NCBI GenBank assembly: GCA_003454135.1
Contig: DMKW01000130.1
Location: forward strand, 24,340-36,081
DNA length: 11,742 nucleotides
Origin: Microbacteriaceae bacterium
GTDB taxonomy: Bacteria; Actinomycetota; Actinomycetes; Actinomycetales; Microbacteriaceae
Direction: 5' to 3'
The first letter of the stretch is position 1; the number at the start of each line of letters is the position of its first letter. Positions 1 to 5,831 of this stretch are shown in pieces. A program made the position numbers and the translations under genes. Below the pieces are notes generated by a model. That model did not search any database. It was not told the origin of the DNA and saw nothing but the letters and a program-made list of their open reading frames with translations.

Positions 1-1197
1 GAGGTCATCGTCGCCGAGCGCGGCCTGCCAGTCGTGCGCGGCGAGGCTCGCCGCGATGTGGGGCCCGAGCCCCGACCCGATCGGGCCGTCGAGCCGCTCG
101 AGTCGGCGCAACGACCGCGCTCCGAGCGGTTTGCGCAGGGTGAGGTAGCCGAACCCGACACGGGTGACGCCGCGCGCCTCGAAGTCGTCGAGCCATGCGC
201 CGTAGAGCCGGTCGAACTCGGGTCCTGGCCGCGTGCCGCCGTCCCGGATCCAGGTCTCGGCGTAGAGCGCCGCGTCCTGCACCTCCCGCTCGACTACCCA
301 CGCGTCGAGGCCAGTCGCGTCGATCCAGCCGCCAACCCTCTCGAGCCCGTCTTCGCCGTCGCGGTACTCCCAGTTGCCGAGCAGTTGCGCGATGCCGCCT
401 GGTTCGAGCCGGTCGGCCGCCCCCGCGATCACGGATGCGACGAGGGCATCGCCTACCAGACCCCCGTCTCGGTACTCGTATGCCGGCACTCCGGCCACCC
501 GCGGGGTGATGACGAACGGCGGGTTCGACACGATGTGGCCGAAACGCTCGTCGGACACGGGCTCGAAGAGGCTGCCGAGACGGAACTCGATGTTGCCGAT
601 GCCGTTGAGCTCCGCATTGAACCTCGCGATCTCGAGGGCACGCCGGGAGATGTCGGTGGCGACCACCCAACCGGCGTGGCGCGCGGCGTGCATGGCCTGG
701 ATGCCGCATCCGGTTCCGAGGTCCAGTGCGCTGTCGACTCGCGTGCCGATCATGAGCCCGCTCAGGGTCGTGGATGCTCCCCCGACGCCGAGCACGTGGT
801 CTTCACGCAGGGCTCCCCCGATCGAGCCCTCCCCGAGGTCGCTCACGATCCACCAGCTCACGACGCCGAGCGCGTCGACGAAGCTGTATGGACGGAGGTC
901 GAGAAGGGCGCGAACCTCCCCATCCCGAGCGCGCACGAGGCCGAGCTGCACGGCACCGTCGACACCGAGTGTCGGCAGGGCCTCCGCCGCTCTCAGCGCA
1001 TCGACTGGGAGCCCGAGCACGAACAGCGCGGCCAGCGTGCCGAGAGGGTCGTCACCGATTGCACGCGTCGCGGGGACTCGCTGGGCGCGGTGCAGCGCTG
1101 CGGCGGCGGATTCGCCCCACATTCCGTTCATCGCATCGACGGTGAAACGAGCCGCCTCGAGGTCGGCTCGAAGGCTGGCGATCGGATCGGTGCTCAC
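1..1197 (-). CDS. SAM-dependent methyltransferase with NPPF motif (DUF7059-type), partial
   Basis: The reading frame stays open from a GTG at 1197 to the left edge, giving 399 visible residues with the C-terminus missing. Residues 159-165 read DLGTGCG, the glycine-rich SAM-binding loop of class I methyltransferases. Residues 225-228 read NPPF, the catalytic signature shared by N6-adenine and N5-glutamine (HemK/PrmC-like) methyltransferases. About 150 residues lie before the SAM domain, as in the actinobacterial proteins that carry an N-terminal DUF7059 domain, usually about 500 residues long. The substrate (nucleic acid base or protein glutamine) cannot be told from the sequence. The GTG start is chosen because a GGTGGGG stretch lies upstream; a TTG at 1209 is in frame but has no room for a ribosome site. 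It is divergent from the FBP gene across a 161-bp gap. The methyltransferase fold is sure; the family name is from memory. Confidence 0.9.
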   Translation of the reverse strand, partial: MSTDPIASLRADLEAARFTVDAMNGMWGESAAAALHRAQRVPATRAIGDDPLGTLAALFVLGLPVDALRAAEALPTLGVDGAVQLGLVRARDGEVRALLDLRPYSFVDALGVVSWWIVSDLGEGSIGGALREDHVLGVGGASTTLSGLMIGTRVDSALDLGTGCGIQAMHAARHAGWVVATDISRRALEIARFNAELNGIGNIEFRLGSLFEPVSDERFGHIVSNPPFVITPRVAGVPAYEYRDGGLVGDALVASVIAGAADRLEPGGIAQLLGNWEYRDGEDGLERVGGWIDATGLDAWVVEREVQDAALYAETWIRDGGTRPGPEFDRLYGAWLDDFEARGVTRVGFGYLTLRKPLGARSLRRLERLDGPIGSGLGPHIAASLAAHDWQAALGDDDL

Positions 1198-1323
1198 CGT
1201 GCCATTCAACCCCACCGCGGGAGGCTCGAGCGCCCAGCGCTCCCGGCTGTAGCGGACCCGCGCGTGAAGGCGGTTGCGGGGCGACATCCGCGTTCCACAG
1301 GCGTTGCGCGCTCGCGTCGCGGG

Positions 1324-1329
1324 TACGCT
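1324..1329 (+). promoter_or_regulatory. Candidate -10 box for the FBP gene
   Basis: TACGCT fits TANNNT and lies 29 nt before the GTG start, which would give a leader of roughly 23 nt containing GAGGAG. No convincing -35 at 16-18 bp spacing is visible, so this is a weak call. Confidence 0.3.
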
Positions 1330-1358
1330 GGAATCACAACCGGCCCGTCGAGGAGAAC

Positions 1359-1853
1359 GTGAAACCGCTCAACGAATCCGACATTCGCTTCAGCATCGTC
1401 AATGCATCTCGCGGTGAGATCGAGCGGATGCCCCTCCCGGGCCTGCACGAAGTGCTTTGGGGCGAGCGGGAGTACCTCGGCTGGCGGGATCACCAGGCTC
1501 CCCTGCGGGGCTATCTCGTGCACTGGCTCGACGACCGACCGGTGGGTATCGTGTTGCGCGCGGCGAATGGGACCATGCGCGCCGGCATTTCGGCAATGTG
1601 CTCGCTCTGCCGCACGCCGCAGCCCTCCGGGCAGGTGGCGCTCTTCTCTGCCCCACGCGCCGGCCAGGCCGGACGCGACGGAAACACGATCGGCACCTAC
1701 ATTTGCGCCGACCTCGCGTGCTCCCTCATCATCCGCATCACGCCGCCCGCCTCGCCAATGCAGCCCGATCCGGCCGAAATCGTGGCGAGGCGCGCGGAAG
1801 GCCTGCTCAGTCGAGTGCAGTCCTTCACGGCGGACGTCATGAAGACGACCTAG
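1359..1853 (+). CDS. FBP-domain treble-clef zinc-finger protein (EF-G-binding type)
   Basis: 164 residues. Two cysteine pairs, C81-x2-C84 and C116-x4-C121, are spaced as in the treble-clef zinc finger of the FBP C-terminal domain, the part of FusB/FusC-type proteins that contacts elongation factor G. The residues before the first pair (about 50-80) and between the pairs look like the beta strands of that fold. By family, such proteins bind EF-G, and FusB/FusC release it from the ribosome and give fusidic acid resistance; whether this actinobacterial form does so is unknown. The N-terminal part (1-45) is short compared with FusB, which has a separate helical domain. Start: GTG preceded by GAGGAG at 1350-1355, only 3 nt away, which is closer than usual. 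The gene is convergent with the lysine-rich mini-gene, stop codons 14 nt apart. Confidence 0.82.
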   Translation: MKPLNESDIRFSIVNASRGEIERMPLPGLHEVLWGEREYLGWRDHQAPLRGYLVHWLDDRPVGIVLRAANGTMRAGISAMCSLCRTPQPSGQVALFSAPRAGQAGRDGNTIGTYICADLACSLIIRITPPASPMQPDPAEIVARRAEGLLSRVQSFTADVMKTT

Positions 1854-1867
1854 CCGATGGACTCGAC

Positions 1868-1978
1868 TTAGCCGTTGGGCTTCGACGCCGCCTTGCTCTT
1901 CTTGTCGGCGCGCTTCTCCTTGAGAGACTTCGACGCCGCGGTCTTCGAGGTGGACTTTTTCGGTGACTTATCGGCCAT
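1868..1978 (-). CDS. Small lysine-rich basic protein, 36 residues
   Basis: ATG at 1978 and TAA at 1868 enclose 36 codons. The product has 11 lysines and one arginine, many Ser, Ala and Thr, and a central KSLKEKRADKK stretch; there is no hydrophobic segment or cysteine, so it is probably disordered and nucleic-acid or ribosome associated, like a histone-H1 tail. That role is inference. Support for a real gene: a GAGGGAG ribosome site a few bases before the ATG, almost exclusive use of AAG over AAA for lysine (10 of 11), and a -10-like TATTCT on the minus strand at 2031-2026, about 47 nt upstream. It sits between the convergent FBP gene and the divergent ArsR operon. I recall similar short KEKRA-containing proteins in actinobacteria, but have not checked. 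Confidence 0.72.
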   Translation of the reverse strand: MADKSPKKSTSKTAASKSLKEKRADKKSKAASKPNG

Positions 1979-2079
1979 GGTGAGCTCCCTCGCGACAGGA
2001 ACCCGTGCGATTCCGTGTGTGCCTGAGAATACGCGCTTTGCGCTGGGCCTGCACTACCGCGCCGTGCGGAAATCAGTCC

Positions 2080-2107
2080 TTGACATCCGCGCCCGCCTTG
2101 TTATTCT
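2080..2107 (+). promoter_or_regulatory. Sigma70-type promoter of the ArsR operon
   Basis: A perfect -35 TTGACA at 2080-2085, a 16-bp spacer and a -10 TATTCT at 2102-2107. Transcription would begin near 2113-2115, giving a leader of about 30 nt. The stretch from 2100 to 2140 is clearly AT-richer than its surroundings. This is the best consensus promoter in the window. Confidence 0.75.
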
Positions 2108-2123
2108 AAAACCACTTGCTTTT

Positions 2124-2139
2124 ATAACTAGAAGGTTAT
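2124..2139 (+). promoter_or_regulatory. Operator-like inverted repeat overlapping the arsR ribosome site
   Basis: ATAAC at 2124-2128 and GTTAT at 2135-2139 are perfect inverted repeats around a 6-nt centre. The repeat lies just downstream of the -10 box and covers the AGAAGG ribosome site (2130-2135) of the first gene. ArsR-family dimers bind such sites to shut off their own operon, so this is the likely autoregulatory operator; binding is inferred. Confidence 0.5.
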
Positions 2140-2142
2140 GGA

Positions 2143-2520
2143 ATGGGCACCGGTTCGACTCCAACCGACCAACTCACGAGCGTCTTCGCCGCGCTCGCCG
2201 ACCCCACGCGACGTGCCATCCTGCAGCGGCTTGCCGACGGTGACACCAATGTCGCCGATCTCGCCGCCCCATTCGCGATGAGCCAGCCCGCCATCTCCAA
2301 GCACCTCAAGGTGCTCGAGGGCGCCGGGCTCATTTCGCGCAGCAGGGTCGCCACCGCGCGCTTCAGCCACCTCGAAGCCAAACCGTTGAAGGAGGCGACC
2401 GAGTACATGGAAAAGTATCGACGCTTCTGGGGCGCGAGCTTCGACCGGTTGGATGCCGCGCTCGCCGCACACCAGGCCGAAACCGCCACCAATGAAACGA
2501 AGGAGTCGACCGATGAGTGA
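2143..2520 (+). CDS. ArsR-family winged-helix repressor, operon leader
   Basis: 125 residues. The winged-helix fold runs from about residue 10 to 85: FAALADPTRRAIL at 15-27, the recognition-helix segment SQPAISKHLKVLE at 47-59, then the wing (GLISRSR at 62-68). A long helical C-terminus follows. There is no cysteine at all and no ELCVCD motif, so it is not a classical metal or arsenite sensor; it belongs to the ArsR subgroup paired with SRPBCC/AHSA1 genes. ATG at 2143 has AGAAGG 7 nt upstream; the ATG at 2138 is out of frame. It overlaps the next gene by 8 nt, so the two are translationally coupled. It probably represses its own operon through the inverted repeat at 2124-2139; the inducer is unknown. 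Confidence 0.93.
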   Translation: MGTGSTPTDQLTSVFAALADPTRRAILQRLADGDTNVADLAAPFAMSQPAISKHLKVLEGAGLISRSRVATARFSHLEAKPLKEATEYMEKYRRFWGASFDRLDAALAAHQAETATNETKESTDE

Positions 2521-2983
2521 AATCACTCCCCCGGCAGTGAGCGACCGTGACGTCTACATCACCCGCGCATTCGCCGCTCCGCGCGAGACCGTGTGGAAGT
2601 TCTGGACAGCACCCGAGCAGCTCGCCTCGTGGTTCGGACCGGACGGCTATCACGTGCCCATCGAGACCGTCACCGTCGAGCTCCACGAGGGTGGACGCTG
2701 GGACCTCTCCATGGTCGACGAGGCCGGCAACGCCTTTCCGATTCGCGGACGCATCGTCGCCATCACCGAGTCCGAGTACCTCGAAATCGTGCTCGACGCC
2801 GACACCGGCGTAGGCGAGCTCGAGGGCATTGTGCTGCGCGTGCGATTCCACGACCATGGAGAGCGAACACGCGTGACCCTCCACCAGGGTCCGTTCACCG
2901 ACGAGCAGCGCGAACAGACCGCCGAAGGCTGGGAACTCTCGTTCGTCAAGCTCGATTCGATTCTTGAGGAGACGGTCTCATGA
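2513..2983 (+). CDS. SRPBCC/AHSA1-domain protein, operon gene 2
   Basis: 156 residues, a whole single SRPBCC domain (START/Bet v1-like fold with a deep hydrophobic pocket, related to the Aha1 C-terminal domain). The N-terminal pattern of the family is clear at residues 17-43: R..AAPRETVWKFWTAPEQL then WFGP; the C-terminal long helix begins at GWELSF (139-144). These proteins bind small hydrophobic ligands; ligand and function are unknown here. ATG at 2513 has AAGGAG 7 nt upstream and overlaps the arsR stop; the frame is open further upstream but that part is antisense-like noise inside arsR. It ends in an ATGA overlap with the hydrolase gene. Pairing with an ArsR repressor is a recurrent arrangement and suggests that ligand binding or stress is linked to derepression. 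Confidence 0.92.
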   Translation: MSEITPPAVSDRDVYITRAFAAPRETVWKFWTAPEQLASWFGPDGYHVPIETVTVELHEGGRWDLSMVDEAGNAFPIRGRIVAITESEYLEIVLDADTGVGELEGIVLRVRFHDHGERTRVTLHQGPFTDEQREQTAEGWELSFVKLDSILEETVS

Positions 2984-3804
2984 GCCAGGATGCCGCAACT
3001 CGGGTTACGCAGACTGTGACGTCCGCCGATGGCACCGTGATCGCCTACGAGACCGTGGGCGCCGGCCCCGCCGTCGTGCTCGTCGATGGCGCGCTGTGCT
3101 ACCGGGAATTCGGTCCGGCACGGGCCCTCGCCAACGAACTGGCGTCGTCGTTCACGGTGTATGCCTACGACAGGCGCGGCCGCGGCGAGAGCGGCGACAC
3201 CCAGCCATACGCCGTCGAGCGCGAGATCGACGATCTCCGCGCGGTGATCGCCGCGGCGGGCGGCGACGTGTCTGTCATGGGGCAGTCCTCCGGCGCCGCG
3301 CTCGCTCTCGCGGCATCCGCGCACGGCGTTGCGATGCGCAAGCTCGCCGTGTACGAGCCGCCCTTCGTCGGGTTGCGCGAGGTGAAGGGGCGCAAGGTCG
3401 ACTATCTCGCCACGCTCAAGCGGCTCGTCGCGCGAGGCGATCGCGCGGGAGCCGTCTCCTACTTCATGGTGAAGATGGTTGGAGCCCCGGCGTTCGCGCC
3501 GATCATGATGCGTCTCATGCCGAAGGTGTGGAACCGGCTCAAGGCCGTGGCGCACACGCTGCCGTACGACGCCTCGGTCATGGGCGACTTCGAGGTGCCG
3601 ACCGCCGAACTCTGCACGATTGCGGTGCCCGCCCTCGTGATGGCCGGGAGCAAGAGCCCCGCCACGATGCAACACGCCGTGAGACGTGCCGCCGAAGCCA
3701 TTCCCGGTTCGGTGCGCCGCACGCTCGACGGCCAGACCCACCAGGTGTCGGAGAAGGCGCTCGCTCCCCAGCTGGCGGAGTTCTTCGCGGCCACTCCGAT
3801 CTAG
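2980..3804 (+). CDS. Alpha/beta hydrolase, operon gene 3
   Basis: 274 residues, normal for a single-domain alpha/beta hydrolase without a signal peptide. The nucleophile elbow is GQSSG at 101-105, with Ser103 as nucleophile; DRRGRGES at 64-71 is the typical strand-4/oxyanion-side motif; His254 in DGQTHQ is the catalytic histidine. The usual acid after strand 6/7 is not obvious: the matching region (221-227) reads MAGSKSP. Glu126 in YEPPF after strand 6 could serve instead. Substrate unknown; esterase, lactonase or similar. ATG overlaps the preceding stop (ATGA at 2980-2983) and has GAGGAG 8 nt upstream, so it is co-translated with the SRPBCC gene, which may present or sense a related hydrophobic compound (inference). 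Confidence 0.9.
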   Translation: MSQDAATRVTQTVTSADGTVIAYETVGAGPAVVLVDGALCYREFGPARALANELASSFTVYAYDRRGRGESGDTQPYAVEREIDDLRAVIAAAGGDVSVMGQSSGAALALAASAHGVAMRKLAVYEPPFVGLREVKGRKVDYLATLKRLVARGDRAGAVSYFMVKMVGAPAFAPIMMRLMPKVWNRLKAVAHTLPYDASVMGDFEVPTAELCTIAVPALVMAGSKSPATMQHAVRRAAEAIPGSVRRTLDGQTHQVSEKALAPQLAEFFAATPI

Positions 3805-3812
3805 CCCGACCC

Positions 3813-4310
3813 GTGCCGACCCGCCTGCTGCTCATCGCGGACACCCACGTGCCCCGGCGCGCCCGCGAGCTGCCAGACGCCGTGTGGCGAGAGGTGGAGC
3901 ACGCGGATGTCGTCGTGCACGCCGGCGACTGGGTCGAGGCGCACGTGCTCGACGAGCTCGAGACGCGGGCCCGACGGGTGATCGGGGTCTGGGGCAACAA
4001 CGACGGACCGGAGCTGCGCTCCCGGCTGCCCGAGATCGCGCGCGCGACGATCGACGGCATCCGGATGGCCGTCATTCACGAGACCGGTGGGGCGGCCGGC
4101 CGGGAGGCCAGGATGGAGGCCGCCTTTCCGCACACCGACCTGCTCGTCTTCGGGCACAGCCACATCCCGTGGAACACGACGACGCCGAGCGGGCTGCGCC
4201 TGCTCAACCCCGGATCACCGACCGATCGGCGCCGCCAGCCCGCACACACCCTCATGACGGTCGTCGCCGACGCCGGCCGGCTGCATGACGTGCGCCTCGT
4301 GACCCTCTAG
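3813..4310 (+). CDS. YfcE/MJ0936-like metallophosphoesterase, operon gene 4
   Basis: 165 residues, the usual length of the small calcineurin-like phosphodiesterases. All metal ligands are present in order: D10-x-H12 (ADTH), D39 (AGD), N62 in GNND (61-64), H89 (VIH), and H115/H117 in GHSH. By family it uses two divalent metals, commonly Mn2+, to cleave phosphodiesters; the physiological substrate of this class is mostly unknown. The GTG start at 3813 lies 8 nt after the hydrolase stop with no visible ribosome site, so translation probably depends on coupling. The open frame extends far upstream through the hydrolase gene, but the conserved domain begins exactly at this GTG. It converges with the DUF3054 gene, 13 nt apart. 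Confidence 0.9.
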   Translation: MPTRLLLIADTHVPRRARELPDAVWREVEHADVVVHAGDWVEAHVLDELETRARRVIGVWGNNDGPELRSRLPEIARATIDGIRMAVIHETGGAAGREARMEAAFPHTDLLVFGHSHIPWNTTTPSGLRLLNPGSPTDRRRQPAHTLMTVVADAGRLHDVRLVTL

Positions 4311-4323
4311 CCGAGCGGCCCGA

Positions 4324-4719
4324 TCACGCGACGGGGGTGTGCTCGCGTGCCTTGCGGCGCAGCACAAGCATCGCGATCCAGCGCCAGCCGAGCAGGAACA
4401 CGCCGAGAACGATTGCGGCAACGACGACGAAGCTGACTTGCACGCCCTGGCCGCTCAGGATGCGCAGAAGCATCCCCACCACCACGGTGGACGCCCATAC
4501 GCCGACCCCGATCCACGCGATGGACACCGGGTCACGCCACGCTCTCGTCACGACCCAGCCGAGCGCGAGGCCCGCGAGGAACGGCCACAAGGTGCTGAGC
4601 GTGCCGAGCGGACCCTCGTTGTGGCTCGCCCGCCCGATCAACACGAAGACGGTCACGAGCACGACGTCGATCGCCCCATACAGGGCCAGGGATGCCGTGC
4701 CAGGCTGCGTGCGAATCAT
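4324..4719 (-). CDS. DUF3054 family membrane protein
   Basis: 131 residues with four predicted membrane helices at about 10-30, 42-60, 67-88 and 95-119, and a positively charged C-terminal tail (RRKAREH). The loop after helix 1 contains GRASHNEG, which I recall as the conserved feature of DUF3054 proteins, a family found mainly in actinobacteria and without known function. The ATG at 4719 sits 6 nt after a TAGGCT -10 box, so the message is probably leaderless. It is divergent from the MmyB-type regulator gene, with 116 bp between the starts, so the regulator could act on it; nothing in the sequence proves this. Confidence 0.85.
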   Translation of the reverse strand: MIRTQPGTASLALYGAIDVVLVTVFVLIGRASHNEGPLGTLSTLWPFLAGLALGWVVTRAWRDPVSIAWIGVGVWASTVVVGMLLRILSGQGVQVSFVVVAAIVLGVFLLGWRWIAMLVLRRKAREHTPVA

Positions 4720-4725
4720 GCCTCA

Positions 4726-4731
4726 AGCCTA
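4726..4731 (-). promoter_or_regulatory. Leaderless -10 box of the DUF3054 gene
   Basis: TAGGCT read on the minus strand, with 6 nt to the ATG at 4719. This spacing puts the transcription start on or next to the start codon. No consensus -35 is visible. Confidence 0.5.
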
Positions 4732-4823
4732 AGTCGGTTCACCCGTCCGTGTGCAGCGCATGCCGATCGTCGACCAGGCGGGAGCGAGGCGCTCCCCCGC
4801 CAACGCGACCGCGGCCACGTGCG

Positions 4824-4829
4824 TAGTCT
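4824..4829 (+). promoter_or_regulatory. Leaderless -10 box of the MmyB regulator gene
   Basis: TAGTCT with 6 nt to the ATG at 4836; no ribosome site is present before the ATG (the preceding bases are GGACCA). The start point would coincide with the ATG. Confidence 0.55.
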
Positions 4830-4835
4830 GGACCA

Positions 4836-5726
4836 ATGGAATCTGGCAACCGCCTCGGCGAATACCTGCGCGCGAGGCGCGAAACCCTCACTCCAGAGGA
4901 TGCCGGACTCCCCCAAACGAATCGGCGGCGGGTGCAGGGGCTCCGCCGCGACGAGACGGCGACGCTCGCGGGGATCAGCACCGACGAGTACCTGAGAATC
5001 GAACAGGGAAGCGACCGGCACCCGTCTGGCCAGGTGCTCGACAGGCTTGCGAAGGCGTTGCAACTCGACGACGACGAGACGGCCCACGTGCACAGCCTGG
5101 CCCGGCCCACCTCCGGTCGACGGCGGGCGGCGCCCGCGCCGGAGACCGCCTCCGCGAGCATGCAGAACCTCATCGACTCGTGGACCGACCAGGCCGCCTT
5201 CGTTCGGGGGCGCCTCATGGACGTGCTCGCGGCCAATCCGCTGGCCTCCGCGCTGTCGCCCGTCTTTTCGCCCGGGGTAAACGGCCTCCGCGCCGCGTTC
5301 CTCGATCCGACCGTGCGCGAATTCAACCGGGACTGGGAAGGGATGGTGGGGCGCATCGTCGCCGGCCTCCGTGCCCTCGTCGGCCCCGAGTTCGAGGACC
5401 AGGAGCTGACGCAGCTCGTCGGCGAACTCTCCGTGCGCAGCGCGGAGTTCCGCGCGCTGTGGGCGAGGCACGACCTGAGACCCAAGGGCAGCGGCATCAC
5501 GCTCCTGCAGCATCCGATCGTTGGCCCCCTCGACCTGCGCTTCGAGAAGCTCGCGATCGCGGGCACCGAGGGCCAGACGCTCGTGATCCTGCACGCCGAG
5601 CCCGGCTCGGTGTCGGAGGGAGGCTTGCGGCGCCTCGCGGCGATCGCCGCGAACGACCAACCGGTCGAGAGCAAGCGCCAGTATCGGGCACCGGTATCGA
5701 TCGACTCGAAGAGACGTCAGCAGTGA
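4836..5726 (+). CDS. XRE-family regulator with MmyB ligand-binding domain
   Basis: 296 residues. An N-terminal helix-turn-helix (about 5-85) has the subgroup hallmarks: LGEYLRARRE (7-16), the basic RRRVQGLRRDE (30-40), then TLAGIS.DEYLRIEQG (43-58). The C-terminal part (about 105-285) matches the MmyB-like PAS-type ligand-binding domain, with FNRDWEG and LDLRFEKL segments. By family these are actinobacterial transcription factors thought to bind a fatty-acid-like ligand and often lie divergent to a short-chain dehydrogenase gene. Here the divergent neighbour is the DUF3054 gene, and the only dehydrogenase is 2.4 kb downstream in the same direction. Leaderless start judged from the -10 box. 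Residues 14-34 contain a slightly unusual ETLTPEDAG lead-in but the fold looks intact. Confidence 0.93.
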   Translation: MESGNRLGEYLRARRETLTPEDAGLPQTNRRRVQGLRRDETATLAGISTDEYLRIEQGSDRHPSGQVLDRLAKALQLDDDETAHVHSLARPTSGRRRAAPAPETASASMQNLIDSWTDQAAFVRGRLMDVLAANPLASALSPVFSPGVNGLRAAFLDPTVREFNRDWEGMVGRIVAGLRALVGPEFEDQELTQLVGELSVRSAEFRALWARHDLRPKGSGITLLQHPIVGPLDLRFEKLAIAGTEGQTLVILHAEPGSVSEGGLRRLAAIAANDQPVESKRQYRAPVSIDSKRRQQ

Positions 5727-5778
5727 GCCGAGGCCGACGGGTTCGACGCCACGTTCTGGGCGCCAGGGTCGACCCGTA

Positions 5779-5823
5779 GGCCTGCCCCGACCGCCGCGAT
5801 CACTGCGCCCACGGCGGCAGGCC
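5779..5823. terminator. GC-rich hairpin between convergent genes
   Basis: GGCCTGCC at 5779-5786 pairs with GGCAGGCC at 5816-5823, extended inward by GCCG/CGGC after a 6-nt bulge, with a 15-nt loop. It lies between the 3' ends of the MmyB gene and the antiporter gene, 8 nt from the antiporter stop, so it could end transcription from both sides. There is no T-tract on either side, so an intrinsic terminator of the classical kind is not proven. Confidence 0.4.
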
Positions 5824-5831
5824 GGCCGCGG

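Noticed and set aside
34..1362. Long plus-strand open frame of 442 codons
   Set aside because: It lies antisense to the methyltransferase, whose minus-strand frame has a SAM loop and NPPF motif; the plus-strand product is charged low-complexity sequence without domains, as expected of a shadow in GC-rich DNA.
2143..2520. Arsenic or metal resistance operon because of the ArsR-like gene
   Set aside because: The repressor has no cysteine and no metal-binding ELCVCD motif, and no arsenite pump, arsenate reductase or metal transporter is nearby.
2964..3812. N-terminal extension of the metallophosphoesterase through the hydrolase gene
   Set aside because: The extension is Arg/Ala-rich noise in the +2 frame of the hydrolase; the conserved phosphoesterase domain starts at the GTG at 3813.
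5727..5831. Riboswitch or structured RNA between the convergent genes
   Set aside because: Only one GC-rich hairpin is visible, located at the 3' ends of both genes rather than upstream of any start.
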